Shown: positions 43,551-57,752 of the stretch, piece by piece | How the letters are laid out: every line of letters begins with the position of its first letter | How positions within the stretch are numbered: position 1 is the stretch's first letter | Source of the DNA: Theocolax elegans | Taxonomy: Eukaryota; Arthropoda; Insecta; Hymenoptera; Cerocephalidae | DNA: 64,000 nt | Assembly (NCBI GenBank): GCA_026168455.1 | Contig: CM047429.1 | Coordinates: 3,779,720-3,843,719 of the forward strand | Direction of reading: 5' to 3' | Notes under the pieces: model-generated | What the model saw: only the letters and a program-made list of their open reading frames with translations | What the model was told of the DNA's origin: nothing | Database searches by the model: none | Made by a program: the position numbers and the translations under genes

Positions 43551-46500
43551 GTAAATATATTTTAATTTTGCTTTTCTAGTGTTCAAATCAATATATACAG
43601 AGAGAAAAATGTACAATTGAACATGGCCACAATCGATGATGATAATATTTAAAGCTTGTATTTGTTATTTATACAGTACCGATTATACCTTAGAGAAGTG
43701 TGGTCATGAAGTACACGTCAATCGCAAAGGAGCCACAGTACAGTGGATATTGTGCAAAAATGATCATATTAGGTTGCGCATTAAAATAATTTCGAATATA
43801 CAAAAATTTTATTTTATTTAACAAGTATTACGTACCAATGTTTTGGTAATATATTTTTAGCAACAATGTTTTAGTAACCAATTCTACAATGTCTTAGTAA
43901 CACATTTTTCCAACCTTTTGCTGCCTTAAAGATTATACTGAATCCATATAAATATATTCTATATTTTTCTACTGTACTTTGTTTGGAAGTAAAAAAATTT
44001 AAGCTACATTGTCTTATTTAATTCGCGACATTAAAATCATACATTTTTTTCTCTCTGTGATAGTTACAATTCTCAGATGTGAGAGGATAACGTGGGCACT
44101 CTTAGGATGACAGGAAATAAGATGTGATACTTAATAAAAAGTTTGATTTATTCGTCGTCAGGTTATAATGTAAAATACAACGCTCTTATTTGCTGCTTGT
44201 CGTGCGCGCGCCAGCATTGCTCTGCTCTAGCCGAATTCTTTCCCTACGCTATTGCCGGGTTTTTCCCCCCACCCTAGTTGCCTATACTATGCTAAATACT
44301 ACTATATAATACATATTTACATATACACGAATATGTATAGATATATACAGATATGACTATCATACAGATTATTTACAATTGAAAGAAACACTACTTACAA
44401 TTTTTCAAATTTTATCCAATCGCTTTTTTAATTTTTCTGAATTTTTGGAATGTTAAATAAAATACAAATATTGTTTAATTTTTTAGTGTGCAATGATTAT
44501 AAAGATGCAAGAGTAAAGGCGAAAATAGGAGAAACACACTCCGATATCGATAGTTATTACAGAATGCTTTTTGACCCTAGCATGAGGAAAGATCGGTCAA
44601 AAAAAGAATTCTCGTCCACGGAAGAAGAATTAAATCTTAAGAATTCTTTTAAAAGAGTTGATGGATCACAAACATTGGCACCAACGCTGCCGCAAGTACT
44701 TCTTGACAGCAACACAGTAAAGATTAATGAATCTGAGTATGCCAACTCAAATTTGATTAAATCTGTTAAAATTGTCCATCCAGGTAAATTTGTTTAATAA
44801 AAAAATTGTTTTTATTAATTTTATTGTTTTTTTTTTTAATTTTAAGTTATTTTAACACTTACAGCTTCCAGTAATAAAAATATCGAGGGGACAGAAATCA
44901 CAATTAATGAAAAAAGCAAAGAAGCTGAACTTACCTCGAATAATACCAATTATATTTCTTCCCCGTCACATTTTTCACGTAAGTATTAACTAGAAGAATA
45001 TTTTAACAAATTTACAGTTTAATAATTATAAGATTGTTATTTACATTATTAATATTTATACAGAAATTTCAGAGAGTGAAAAAAATGATGAAGATAGGGG
45101 TACTATTGATTATAACGAGGTCGATAATGATATTTACTCTTCTACTAGTTCTATTACAGGTAAGCTTTTTTAGCTTAAACATATATTAAGAAACAGTATT
45201 TCTTGTTTTGAAAATATATTTTAACGATTACTCAAGGGTCACGCATATAAACATTATTATTATATCTTGACAATGTATGCAATCAACAGGTTATTTTAAT
45301 TATCTGCAACCTAATGTCACTCTCAGAGACTGAACAACATAAAATTCAAACAATTATAATGGAGCGTACTTATACTCAATTAATGTTTCTTAACAATTTG
45401 CATTTATTAAATATTTCAGACAGTGAAAATACTGTAAAAAAAAATAAGATCAAGAGCGATAAAACTACCACCAAAAATGATTCGACAGTGGTTTCAGATA
45501 GTAAGAAAAAAGGTAAAGAAAGAGGAAGCCAGAACAAGTATACTACAAAAGATGATATAAGAGGCAATAATTTTCCAACTACAACTAAAGAAAGTAAGTT
45601 TCTAAAGTTATACAATAGCTGTAAATTGTTTTAATCGTAGTTTTAATTTTATGTGAGTAGTTTAAGCATTAAGTTTGTTATAATGTACAACAAAATTTGG
45701 ATCCCTGTTAATTGTCAAAGAGGCAGAGTTTAGAGCATGTACTTTCTTCTAGATATAGTGTATATGTATACAAGCATTTTAGAAAAAAATTGGTGTTACG
45801 GGTAGCGGCCAGTGGCCAGCGGACTACAACCTATCTCTCTAGAGTACACAACTAGTTTATCTCTTTTTCCCTTTGTAAACCATGTAAACCAGAGCAGAAT
45901 GCAGTAGTCTGTACTTATCCTATATTCATTGATATTTTTATTTTACAACATAATTAAGACTATAGTAATATTTGTAATTGAATTCTAGTTTAAATAAATA
46001 CATAAAATTACAATAGTAAAGGAGCAGTCATGTTAAATACAGCAGCCAATCAAGAAAGGTTGTAGCCCACAACACCTGTTTCTTTCTACAGAAGTATGTG
46101 CTCTAAGTTTAACAATAATTAAATTTTTTTAAATTAAATAAAATGTTTTCAAATAGCCTTTTATAAGAACTCTTTTGACAATTTTAAGACATTTATTTTC
46201 CCTGGTAGAAATGTTCAGCTGTTTTTCACTAGTCTACAGCAAGTGAAATACAAACTGGGCAATGAGATGAGCAGTGACTAGCAAGTCGACGTGTTATTTT
46301 CACTAGTTACGGACTGGACAGGGAAACTGGTCATTTTATATTTTTTTATAAACAAAATAATGAATTTTTGGAAAAATCCCGAACGCCACGCCCTCAGGCA
46401 TATTTTAAACAATATTCCTAAATTTTTCCAGATTTTTAAATCGATAATGTAATTATGATATTTGCGTTGAAAGTTTGTGCCTTTTTTAACTGCTAATTAC

Positions 46501-49500
46501 CGATCAAAATTGTTTATTCAATTATTAAGGGGAAAAGCCTAGGTTCACTCGAGAAAAATCAAAAAATTTTAATCAAGCTATTAAAATTTCCTTATAAAGT
46601 TATGTACATAAAATTTATATTACACAAGGTGGCTTTATACATTAATTCCAGGCTCCAGAAAAAATTCCTATGCTTGACACCGTACTTTCTCAAAGGGCTT
46701 TGCGCGGTGCACGATTACTCAAGTTCTTTTTCATCGAATCTAACCTAATCACTCGCTTTTTTTTCGTTTTTACAAGTATTAAAACTGAAGTGGAACACTT
46801 TTTTGAAAAACGTCTTTGTCTTTATTTTGAACAACAAAATATCTCATTTTTTATAAAAATTAATGAAAAATTTTCTAAAAATTCTTTATTTTGTTGTTCA
46901 AAATAAAGACAAAGACGTTTTTCAAAAAAGTGTTCCACTTAAGTTTTAGTACTTGTAAAAACGAAAAAAACGCGAGTGATTAGGTTAGATTTGATGAAAA
47001 AGAACTTGAGTAATCGTGTACCGCTCAAAGCCCTTTGAGAAAGTACGGTGTCAAGCATAGGAATTTTTCCTGGAGCCTGGAATCAATGTATAAAGGTTTA
47101 AAGCCACCTTAAATCGAACCTCACAATAAGTACTTTATCGTACAATTTTTTTATGTACATAACTTTATAAGGAAATTCTTAATAGCTTGATTAAAATTTT
47201 TTTATTTTTTTCGAGTTAACCAAGGCTTGTTCCTTTAATAAAAAAAATATTTTTTCTAAAAAAATCAAAACGCTATGTCCTCGCTTTTGTTTTAACCTAT
47301 CCTTATGAATTTTTTCAGATTTTTAGTTGAATATTTTAAATATAATTGTTATGTTTGAATGTATAGATTCCTTGCATTTTGGGTCCGACATGTCTTTAAA
47401 ATCTATTAAGCTTAATGAAAAATCGTTTATGAAATTGAATATTAAACCATTTCCAAGGAGTTTGGTAAAAACTTTCTAAGTATACAAATGTTTTTGAATC
47501 AATCGAAGAACTCTTTCTTTCAGAACTTTTTAAGGTAATTTTTAGTTTTTCTGAAGGCGTAAAATTTTTCGAAAATATAAAATTTACAGACATTCACCAA
47601 ATTTTGTAGTTAAAAAAAAACTTTTCAGTAGAATGGTATAAGGTAGAAAGTTAAACACAAAATTTGTATTATTTGGGAGGGCAAGGGTTAAAAAATACTC
47701 AACACTAAATTGCAAAATAGTATATTACGATACACATGTGCGAAACAGGTGATGCCCGCATACGAGTGTAGTTTCGTCGCCCGAGCGAAGCGAGACATTA
47801 TGAGACAGTAGTGTAACAAATTAAATAATCAGCAAATCAATTAAAAAAAATATATTATAAAGAACCCTAATTATTTTACCCATATATACAAGATAGTATG
47901 ACTGTAATGGTAAAGTCATACCACACGCTTTTCAATATATGCTTACATTATAGGAACACAAACTGCGTCAAAAATTTTTATATTATGTAAGTTTATTTGT
48001 TCTAATTAAAGCATTTTATAATTTCAGTGACAGAAAAAACATCAAAAAGTAAAGTGTCTATAGATTATGAGGAATTAAAACAATTAAATGATAGCGAAAA
48101 ATTGGACTATTTAATAGGTAATTTTATACTGAATATATGTGCTTCAATTTCGAATCGTTGGACTGCCAACGATGATACAAAAACTTTTACCGTTCTCAAT
48201 GCATACTAGATGAATTATCGTTGGTTGCTAACGCTCCTTCGGTTTTTATTCACTTTGTATAGGTACGTAGAAGCAAAAAACAGCTTTATAGACGCTAGTA
48301 CACCAGTAGACAATGATTCGTAAATTAAAAAAAAACATTTTTCTATATCCAGAACAGTTTTAAAATGGCGGCCACCATCCAAGGATTCGAAGTTAAACTT
48401 AACCTCATCTGAATATTTATATATATATGGGGTATTCCACGTGAACTGGTCCGATCAAAATTTTAAAATGCACCAAATTTTGGGTACACATTGCAAATGG
48501 TTTTCAGAATACAGAAAAAAATTTTAAGGTACTGGAATCTATTTGCTCAAAAATTATTCTAACCTCAAAAAGTGAATTTTTCCAAGTTTTTTTCCACACC
48601 AGCTGGGTTTACCGCTATTTAACTCAAAATCTATCAACTTTTACTATAGAACATTATGTCTAACATTCGTTGCTAATTGTGTCTAGAATTTATTCTTCTA
48701 GGTTAGAATTTCTAATTTCAAGGTGAATGTTATATAAACTACATGTCAATATTCAACTCAAAAAAAGTGCAAGTGCGCCACAATTGATTTTTTTAGCCAA
48801 AAGTTTAAAAGAAAGCTTGGAGCAATACCTTTCAAATGGTCTGTAGCATTTTTATGGCCTTCAATTCTGTAAAAAGTTATGATAATTTAAAAAAACACGA
48901 AAATTTAAAAAAATTTAAATGGGAATTACCATGTTAATTTTTGTGAATTTTTTCTCTTTCTTTAAATTATAACTTTTTACAGAATTGAAGGCCATAAAAA
49001 TGCTACAGACCATTTGAAAGGTATTGCTCCAAGCTTTCTTTTAAACTTTTGGATAAAAAAATCAATTGTGGCGCACTTGCACTTTTTTTGAGTTGAATAT
49101 TGACATGTAGTTTATATAACATTCACCTTGAAATTAGAAATTCTAACCTAGAAGAATAAATTCTAGACACAATTAGCAACGAATGTTAGACATAATGTTC
49201 TATAGTAAAAGTTGATAGATTTTGAGTTAAATAGCGGTAAACCCAGCTGGTGTGGAAAAAACTTGGAAAAATTCACTTTTTGAAGTTAGAATAACTTTTG
49301 AGCAAATAGATTCCAGTACCTAAAAATTTTTTTCTGTATTCTGAAAAACATTTGCAATGTGTACCCAAAATTTGGCGCATTATAAAATTTTGATCGGACC
49401 ACTTCGTGTGGAATATCCCATATATATATATATATATATATTGTTTAGTATTGTATATTCTCTTTTTTTTGTTTAGGAATTTCAGGATAGATCAACAATT

Positions 49501-52500
49501 TGCTGATTAGGATAATAGAATAACTTAGTGATTCATAAAGAAAATTAACACTTTAATATCACTATAATTACACTTTTGCTTTTCTTCATATTAGATAACG
49601 TTAAATTAATTTAGTTTAGTTTAAGCGTTCGTTAACAATTCGTTGCGTTCGTTAACAATTCGTTCTGGCACGTGTAAATTTTTGAACAAGAAGACCGCGA
49701 TCGACATTGACGGTTCGATTCTATCACACTGATAGCTAAGTACGAAAACGGTCGTAAGTAAAGTAGAAATATACAGCGCGTAGAGCGCGACGCGTGTTGC
49801 TGTCGAAATAACTTACACGAGTTTAAACGTATAAGCGCGCTAAATTTAAATTTTTATTTGAATACATATTTGTGCCCTTTTCTTTTAAATTAAATTATAT
49901 TACAAGAAAGTTGATTCCTTAACAAACCGCCCGCCTTGAACCATCCGGTTCAAAATAACATAATATAAGTAAATATTTCATTAGAGTTTATAACGCAGTA
50001 TACAGTATTACTTATAATAGATGAATTTAAATTTGTACCGATAAAGTAGTACCAGATACATAAAACATTAGACGGAGAAAGATAGAAAAGGTTACTCAGT
50101 TTGATTCTTGTGATTCTAAATCAATGGGTAAAAGACAGATTTCTGTTATAGGTCGTGTATAATTAGATTCGGCGGTTTTTATTTTTACAACTCGCACAAG
50201 ATTATCCGAACTTGAGTAACACTCCTCGATCCTCCCTAACAACCACTTTAGAGGTGGTAAATTCGGTTTTTTCAATAAAACGAGTTGACCCTTTTTGACG
50301 TTCGGGTTTGAAAGTCTCCATTTTGAACGCTGTTGCAACGATTGCACGTAATCGCTTGACCATCGACGCCAAAAAATTTCAAAGCACTCTTGCATTTGTT
50401 GCCATCGTGATAATCGATTCGTATTGATATTAAGAACGGATGGTAATGGGATAGTTATTAAACTGTGACCAGTTAAAAAATGACCCGGAGTGAGTGGTTG
50501 AAAATCGTCAATATTGTCTGTTAATGGGCCGATTGGACGTGAATTAAGCGCAGCTTCGATTTGACACAATAGAGTAGAGAATTCTTCGATAGTGGGAGTT
50601 TTGTCTCCCAAAACTCGTTGTAAGTGGCCTTTGACGCTTCGAACTCCCGCTTCCCACAAACCTCCAAAGTGAGGTGCCGCAGGAGGGTTGAAGTGCCATT
50701 CTACGCGATCCTTTGCTAACATGTAGGCAAATTTTTTATCATTTAACGCGATCTCGATTGCTTCTTTAAGAATTCGATCAGTACCTTTGAAATTAGTTCC
50801 GCAATCACTGTACATGTTTGCAGGAAGGCCGCGTCGAGCTATAAATCTTTGAAAGGCTGCAATAAATGCATCAGTAGAAAGACTGTGAACAAGTTCAAGA
50901 TGAACTGCCTTTATCGAAAACGAAACAAAAATAGATATATAGCACTGATGAGATTTGTGACCTCGTCCACTGATCACACGTACTTTCATCGGACCTGCAT
51001 AGTCAACACCGCAATGATCGAAAACATGAGAAGGGCGAGTAATTCGCGATTTTGGTAAGTCAGCCATCATTTGTGTGCACAACTTAGCGTTCACCTTTGC
51101 GCATGCTAAACATTTATGAATTATTGATTTTATTTGAGGTCTAGGTTTTAATATCCAATAAGTCTGTCGAAGCGTGTTAAGCGTTAGCTGAACTCCACCA
51201 TGAAGGCAGCGTTTATGAGCATCTTCTATGATTAAGTTTGTAACACGATGTCGCGATAAAACTATGGGATACTTAACATTAAAATCAAGTTCTGAACGAG
51301 ACAATCTACCGCCAACTCGTATTAAATCACCGTCGAGAAATGGGTTTAAAGCAATAAGCTTGCTGGTACCTTTAATAGGTAGATTTTTTCGCAAGGCATT
51401 TAGTTCCATTGGAAATAAGCATTGTTGTAAGTGTTTGATAACTAACTTTTCTGCTAAGTTAATACTATGTGCATTAACATTGGCATGTTTTAGAGATTGT
51501 TTTGACCTTTTTAAACGTAAATAAGTTATAAAACGTATAACTAGGGATATGATTCTCAAAATTTTTTGCCACGTTGAACATCGATTGAATAATTCAAAAA
51601 GTTGATCAAACCTTGTACATTTTACGAAATTAACTGTTGCCTTTAATTTTTGTTCCAAATTGACATCCGAGGGTATATTAATTTTATTTACTGGCCAGTT
51701 ATCAGCTGATTGTGCAAGCCATTGAGGCGCTGACCACCATAAGGGCAGATCAATTAAAGTATCCACAGATTTCCCACGAGATAATAAATCGGCGGGATTT
51801 TCATCCGTTGGTACATGACGCCAATGTCCTTGAGGCGTCAGTGTATGAATTTCTGAAACTCTGTTAGCCACAAAGGTGTTCCAACTAGAAGCTTGTTTAT
51901 TCAACCAAGCGAGAACAATGCAAGCGTCAGTCCAACATTGATAGGGCATGTTACAAAAGGAGCGAAGATTACGAATCGAAGAAATGAGTCTTGCTAGAAT
52001 TACCGCCGCTTGCAGTTCAAGGCGAGGTATGCTTAACTGTTTAAGTGGTGCGACCTTTGTTTTGCTCATGAGCAAAGAAATGCGTATCTTACCAGATAAA
52101 GTTACAACACGTAAATAAACAACTGCACCATATGCTAATTCAGACGCGTCTGCGAATCCATGTAACTGTGCATCAATAATTGTAGGAGAAAACTCTGTCC
52201 ATCGTGGTATTTTAATAAGCTTTAGGTTTTGCAATGAATCGAAATAATTTACTATTGATGAAGCTATATCATTTGGCAATGATTCGTCCCAATCGTATTG
52301 ATTTCTCCATAAATTTTGAATAAAGATTTTTCCTACTACGATTATAGGTGATATCCAGCCTAATGGATCATATAACTTGGATAATACGGAGAGAACCGAA
52401 CGTTTTGAAACGACGTCTATAGTTGGAGGTGAAAAGTTAAACGAGAAAATGTCTGTTAAAGGGTTCCAGTTCATACCTAACAGTTTAATGTTGCTTTCAT

Positions 52501-55500
52501 CATTGTCATTTGAAAGTGTGATTAAGGATAGTCCGTGATCCAATGGATCAATATCTTTTAATAATTCTTGCGAATTGCTTGCCCATTTTCGAGCTTGAAG
52601 CTTACCCTTTCCCAATAGCAACATTATTTCATCTCTAGTTTGAATAGCGCTACGTAAGTCGTGTGCACCGAATAAAATATCGTCTACGAATGTGTCATTT
52701 AAAATGACTTGAGATGCTAATGGGTAAGACATTCCTTCGTCTTCAACAAGCTGACGCAGTACTCGAAGTGCCAAAAAAGGTGCTGAACGGGTACCGTATG
52801 TCACCGTCAAGAGACGATACTCATTGATTTTTTTATCGGGAGATTCACGCCATAATATACGCTGGTAGTCAGCGTCACGTGTATCCACACGAATTTGCCG
52901 ATACATTTTAGCGATGTCTGCGGCATAAACAAATTGAAATAATCTCCAATTCAGTAAGATGGAGGGTAAAACGGATTGCAAAGATTGGCCCGTATACATA
53001 TGATCATTCAACGACGTATTATTGGTAGTTTTGCATGATGCATTGAAGACAACGCGCAATTTTGTAGTAGCGCTGCTTCCGCGGAAAACTGGATGATGAG
53101 GTAAGTAAACGGGCTTTATAGTTTTATCCAAAATTGTTGTGCAATCAACTAACTCCATGTGATTTAACAGTTCATATTCTTTCATGAATGTTATATACAT
53201 ATCTCGCGTGACGTAATTTTTTGAAAGTTGTCTTTCAACACGTTTTAAGGCTGATTCAGCGATGTGACGAGAATTACCTATTTTAAGAGGTTGATCAGAT
53301 TTAAAAGGGATTCGAACTACGTACCGACCGTTATTATCGCGAGAATGTGTTTGACGAAAATGCATTTCACATAATTCGTCCTCGACAGATAGAATAGGTT
53401 GTTGGGGAATTTCTTCGGTTTCCCAAAATCTTTTTAATGCATCATCTAACCGCTCGTTTGTGACACAATGATGAGTTAGAACTGAGCGAGTTAGATGCGA
53501 ATCAACCTGTCCAATATTACCAAAAATCACCCAACCAAAAATAGTTTTTTGAGCAACTGGTTCATTAATATTGCCCTTTTTTAAGCCTTCAAGTAACAAT
53601 GAAGCGTATAAATTCGCGCCAATAAGTAAATGGATAGGATCATCCTTTGTAGGATCATCGGCTAATTCTAAGTTAGCTAAATGTGGCCAAGTACTAATAG
53701 GTTTTTGACAACGAGGTACGTAAGAGGTAATTTGAGGTAAAATAAAGGCACTCGTATCAAAAGAAGGTTTACCAATCGAGTTTGCTGAAAGTCGAATATC
53801 TGTTGCTGAGGAGACTTGACCAGTTTCACGCTCACCCACTCCGGATAACGCTACCGAAACGCGATTTAATCTTAATTTAAGTACTCGCGCAAGTTCGCTA
53901 GATATAAACGTCCAAGTCGAACCCGTATCCAAGAGTGCTCTGACGCGTACTGATTTGTTAGAAGGAGAAAGGACCCAAATGCGTGCTGTCGCTAATAAAA
54001 TTGTCGATGGGTTAATAGATTTAGAAAAGGCAAAATGTGATTGAGTTTCTTGTTGATTTTGATTTTCCTTAGATTGAGCAACGGTTAGTTGCGACGATGT
54101 CGAAGCACTTGGGTCGTCTTCCCTTTGCGATGATAACGGCTCCCGGTGAAGCCACGAATGATGTCGTTGTTGACATTTAAAACAAGAATGTTTACTAGGA
54201 CATTTACCTACTTTATGGTTAGCACTTAAGCAGTTATTGCAAAGATTATGTTGTTTAACCTTTTCAAAACGGTCGATTGGTGATAAATCTTTAAATACCT
54301 TACATTGAAAAATAGAATGATTATTCTTACAAATACAACATACTATATTTTTCGGTGCAGCAAAATGTGCTTTTACATTTGATTGTTTGTTTTTTGAATT
54401 TGAATTTGAATTTGCGTGGGCTGGTAAAACTTGATCTCTTTTCGATTGCGATAATGATTCTAATGCACGAATGCGTTCGAGTAAAAAATTGTCTAAGTCT
54501 GTATAGGAAGGATAATCAAGTTTCGACGCCAAAAGTAACTCCCAATCACGTTTCGTATTACAATCAAACAAGGCGGTTATTCGGTTAATTAGTATGTCAT
54601 TGTAACCATCCGTATTGCGACCTAAACCTTTCAATTGACCAATGTGTTTTGTAATTGACGTTCTTAATGAACTTAATCTAATCGCGCATTCCTTTTTTAA
54701 TGGTTCTAGTAAAAAAATAGCGTTCAAATGTGCGTTAGTAAGAGCGACTTTATTTTCATATTGCTTCGTTAGTAAATCCCACGCAATTTCCAGATTATTC
54801 GCAGTTAATTCAATATGACCGATCGCATTAAATGCATCGCCTTCGAGCGCGCCGCGTAAATAATGAAGTTTCGACGTATTATCTAACGAACGGTTATTTT
54901 TTACGAGTGAAAGAAACGTATCGCGAAACGATTGCCACTCGGTTAATTGTCCATTAAATTTTTTCAAGTCCATGGGCGGCAATTTTACGAGAGATTTTTG
55001 AGTAAGCGCAAACTCACTTAATGAAGGTTGATGTCCGGCAGGCGTCCCTGGCTGTGGATGTGTACCCAGTTTTTCGGAAATGTCATCAAGGCCTTTAAAC
55101 ACCAGCGTCTCTAGTTGTCCGAATTCTTTGTTCGTAAAATATGATAAAGATGCTTTGTCTTCTGATGTAGCAGTGCGATAAATTTGAGCATTACGATTTT
55201 GACATTTTAACCACAAAAGTTTGATATATTCTGATCGATGAACGAGTACCGATACAGGTTTGTTTTCTGAGATTAGAGTATGCGAACTTTTGACATGACG
55301 TATCAACGATTCAAAATCTTGCGCTTGATCGGAAAGTAATTCCTCGATTGTTGGAAAGTCAGCTGCCTCACTCATATCGGTTGCGCCTGTATCTTCCGCC
55401 TTGACAAAGCGATTGTGTATTACAGTTTTGTCCAACAAACTTTCTTGGCTTGCATGAATAGACGATATGGACATGCTCTTGACTTACAAACCGTGATAAT

Positions 55501-56284
55501 TGAAATTTAACATTTGGCTATGAAAAGCAAAGTATTTTCGAAAATATATATTTGGGAGCAATAGAATGCTATAGAAGAATATTTCGAATTACCGTGATGG
55601 TCTTCTTGTTTGTTTACACCAGCCAGTTGGTTGAATGTGGGAAAGCACTTCAAAGCCAAGAGAGCTATTGTTTACTTTCTATATACTACAATGGAATGCG
55701 AGATTTCGAGCGTCGAAAAGTTGTACGTATGTATAACGTTATACTAAGTTTGTATAATTTTCACAGTTTCTGATATTATCCTATATCCTGGCAGGATCGC
55801 CAAATTGTTTAGTATTGTATATTCTCTTTTTTTTGTTTAGGAATTTCAGGATAGATCAACAATTTGCTGATTAGGATAATAGAATAACTTAGTGATTCAT
55901 AAAGAAAATTAACACTTTAATATCACTATAATTACACTTTTGCTTTTCTTCATATTAGATAACATTAAATTAATTTAGTTTAGATTAAGCGTTCGTTAAC
56001 AATTCGTTGCGTTCGTTAACAATTCGTTCTGGCACGTGTAAATTTTTGAACAAGAAGACCGCGATCGACATTGACGGTTCGATTCTATCACACTGATAGC
56101 TAAGTACGAAAACGGTCGTAAGTAAAGTAGAAATATACAGCGCGTAGAGCGCGACGCGTGTTGCTGTCGAAATAACTTACACGAGTTTAAACGCATAAGC
56201 GCGCTAAATTTAAATTTTTATTTGAATACATATTTGTGCCCTTTTCTTTTAAATTAAATTATATTACAAGAAAGTTGATTCCTT

Positions 56285-56323
<39 letters not shown>

Positions 56324-57692
56324 GAGATTCCATGTGAAGTGATCCATTTAAAAAATAGAATTTTGTTTTAATGTATGGAATCAGTAAAAAACTACTTGAA
56401 TAGAGTGTAGCTAAATTTTTAGACCTAAATTTCAATTAGTACCAGAGCTGTAGCCAATCAAAAAATCGAATTTTTTAAAAAAAATGACTTTATGGCCATT
56501 TTTATCACTTAATAACTCAAAATCTAACAATTTTTTCTTATATACATTAAATTTGAAAAAGTTTATAAATTTCAAGAAGAATTTGTTGAAATATTTTATT
56601 TACATTAGTTTAACACATTGAATATAGTTATAATTAATAAAAACCTTTATAGTAAAAAAAAGGGTTGTACGATCAAAAATATTTTATCCATCCAAGAATC
56701 TAATTCATCGATGATTAATTACCTTCAAAATGGTGCAAAGTTTGAGTGCGGCAGAGCATTTCAGACAAAGTTATGGTGATTTTAGGCAAATTTCTTAAAA
56801 AAAGAGAGCGAATGCATTTTATGAAAAAAACAGAGTAACCGTATACTTGCATTCAAACAACATGGCACTAATATTCTTCAATAATACTAAAATATACTAT
56901 TTAATGTTAGTTACTGATACTTTTCAATCTCTAAGCTGCTTACAAACACAAAGCAGTAGGTGTAAGCAGTTATACTTGTTATGTAATTGGATTTATTGGA
57001 ATTTTAATAAGTTTCAGGTATTTATTCAATTACATAACAGGTATAACTGCTTACACCTACTGCTTTGTGTTTGTAAGCAGCTTAGAGATTGAAAAGTATC
57101 AGTAACTAACATTAAATAGTATATTTTAGTATTATTGAAGAATATTAGTGCAATGTTGTTTGAATGCAAGTATACGGTTACTCTGTTTTTTTCATAAAAT
57201 GCATTCGCTCTCTTTTTTTAAGAAATTTGCCTAAAATCACCATAACTTTGTCTGAAATGCTCTGCCGCACTCAAACTTTGCACCATTTTGAAGGTAATTA
57301 ATCATCGATGAATTAGATTCTTGGATGGATAAAATATTTTTGATCGTACAACCCTTTTTTTTACTATAAAGGTTTTTATTAATTATAACTATATTCAATG
57401 TGTTAAACTAATGTAAATAAAATATTTCAACAGATTCTTCTTGAAATTTATAAACTTTTTCAAATTTAATGTATATAAGAAAAAATTGTTAGATTTTGAG
57501 TTATTAAGTGATAAAAATGGCCATAAAGTCAGTTTTTTAAAAAAATTCGATTTTTTGATTGGCTACAGCTCTGGTACTAATTGAAATTTAGGTCTAAAAA
57601 TTTAGCTACACTCTATTCAAGTAGTTTTTTACTGATTCCATACATTAAAACAAAATTTTATTTTTTAAATGGATCACTTCACATGGAATCTC

Positions 57693-57752
<60 letters not shown>

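Larger units (their letters stand above)
49442..56288 (-). mobile_element. Complete BEL/Pao LTR retrotransposon, 6.85 kb
   Basis: Two 483-bp LTRs in direct repeat differ at only three positions. Flanks TATAT on both sides fit the 5-bp target duplication of this superfamily, although the (TA)n target makes it ambiguous. In minus orientation the order is 5' LTR, primer-binding site, one long Gag-Pol ORF and 3' LTR. There is no env-like ORF. It inserted in the (TA)n tract between two fold-back elements, antisense to the host gene intron. High LTR identity and an intact ORF mean a recent insertion. Confidence 0.95.

Noticed and set aside
43636..43821. Extra exon of the DUF4806 gene with a zinc-finger-like peptide
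   Set aside because: It is not needed for a continuous frame and has no consistent pair of splice sites; kept only as a remark in intron 1.
46670..46906. 78-aa ORF
   Set aside because: Spans the centre of a perfect fold-back element; the peptide arises from the palindrome.
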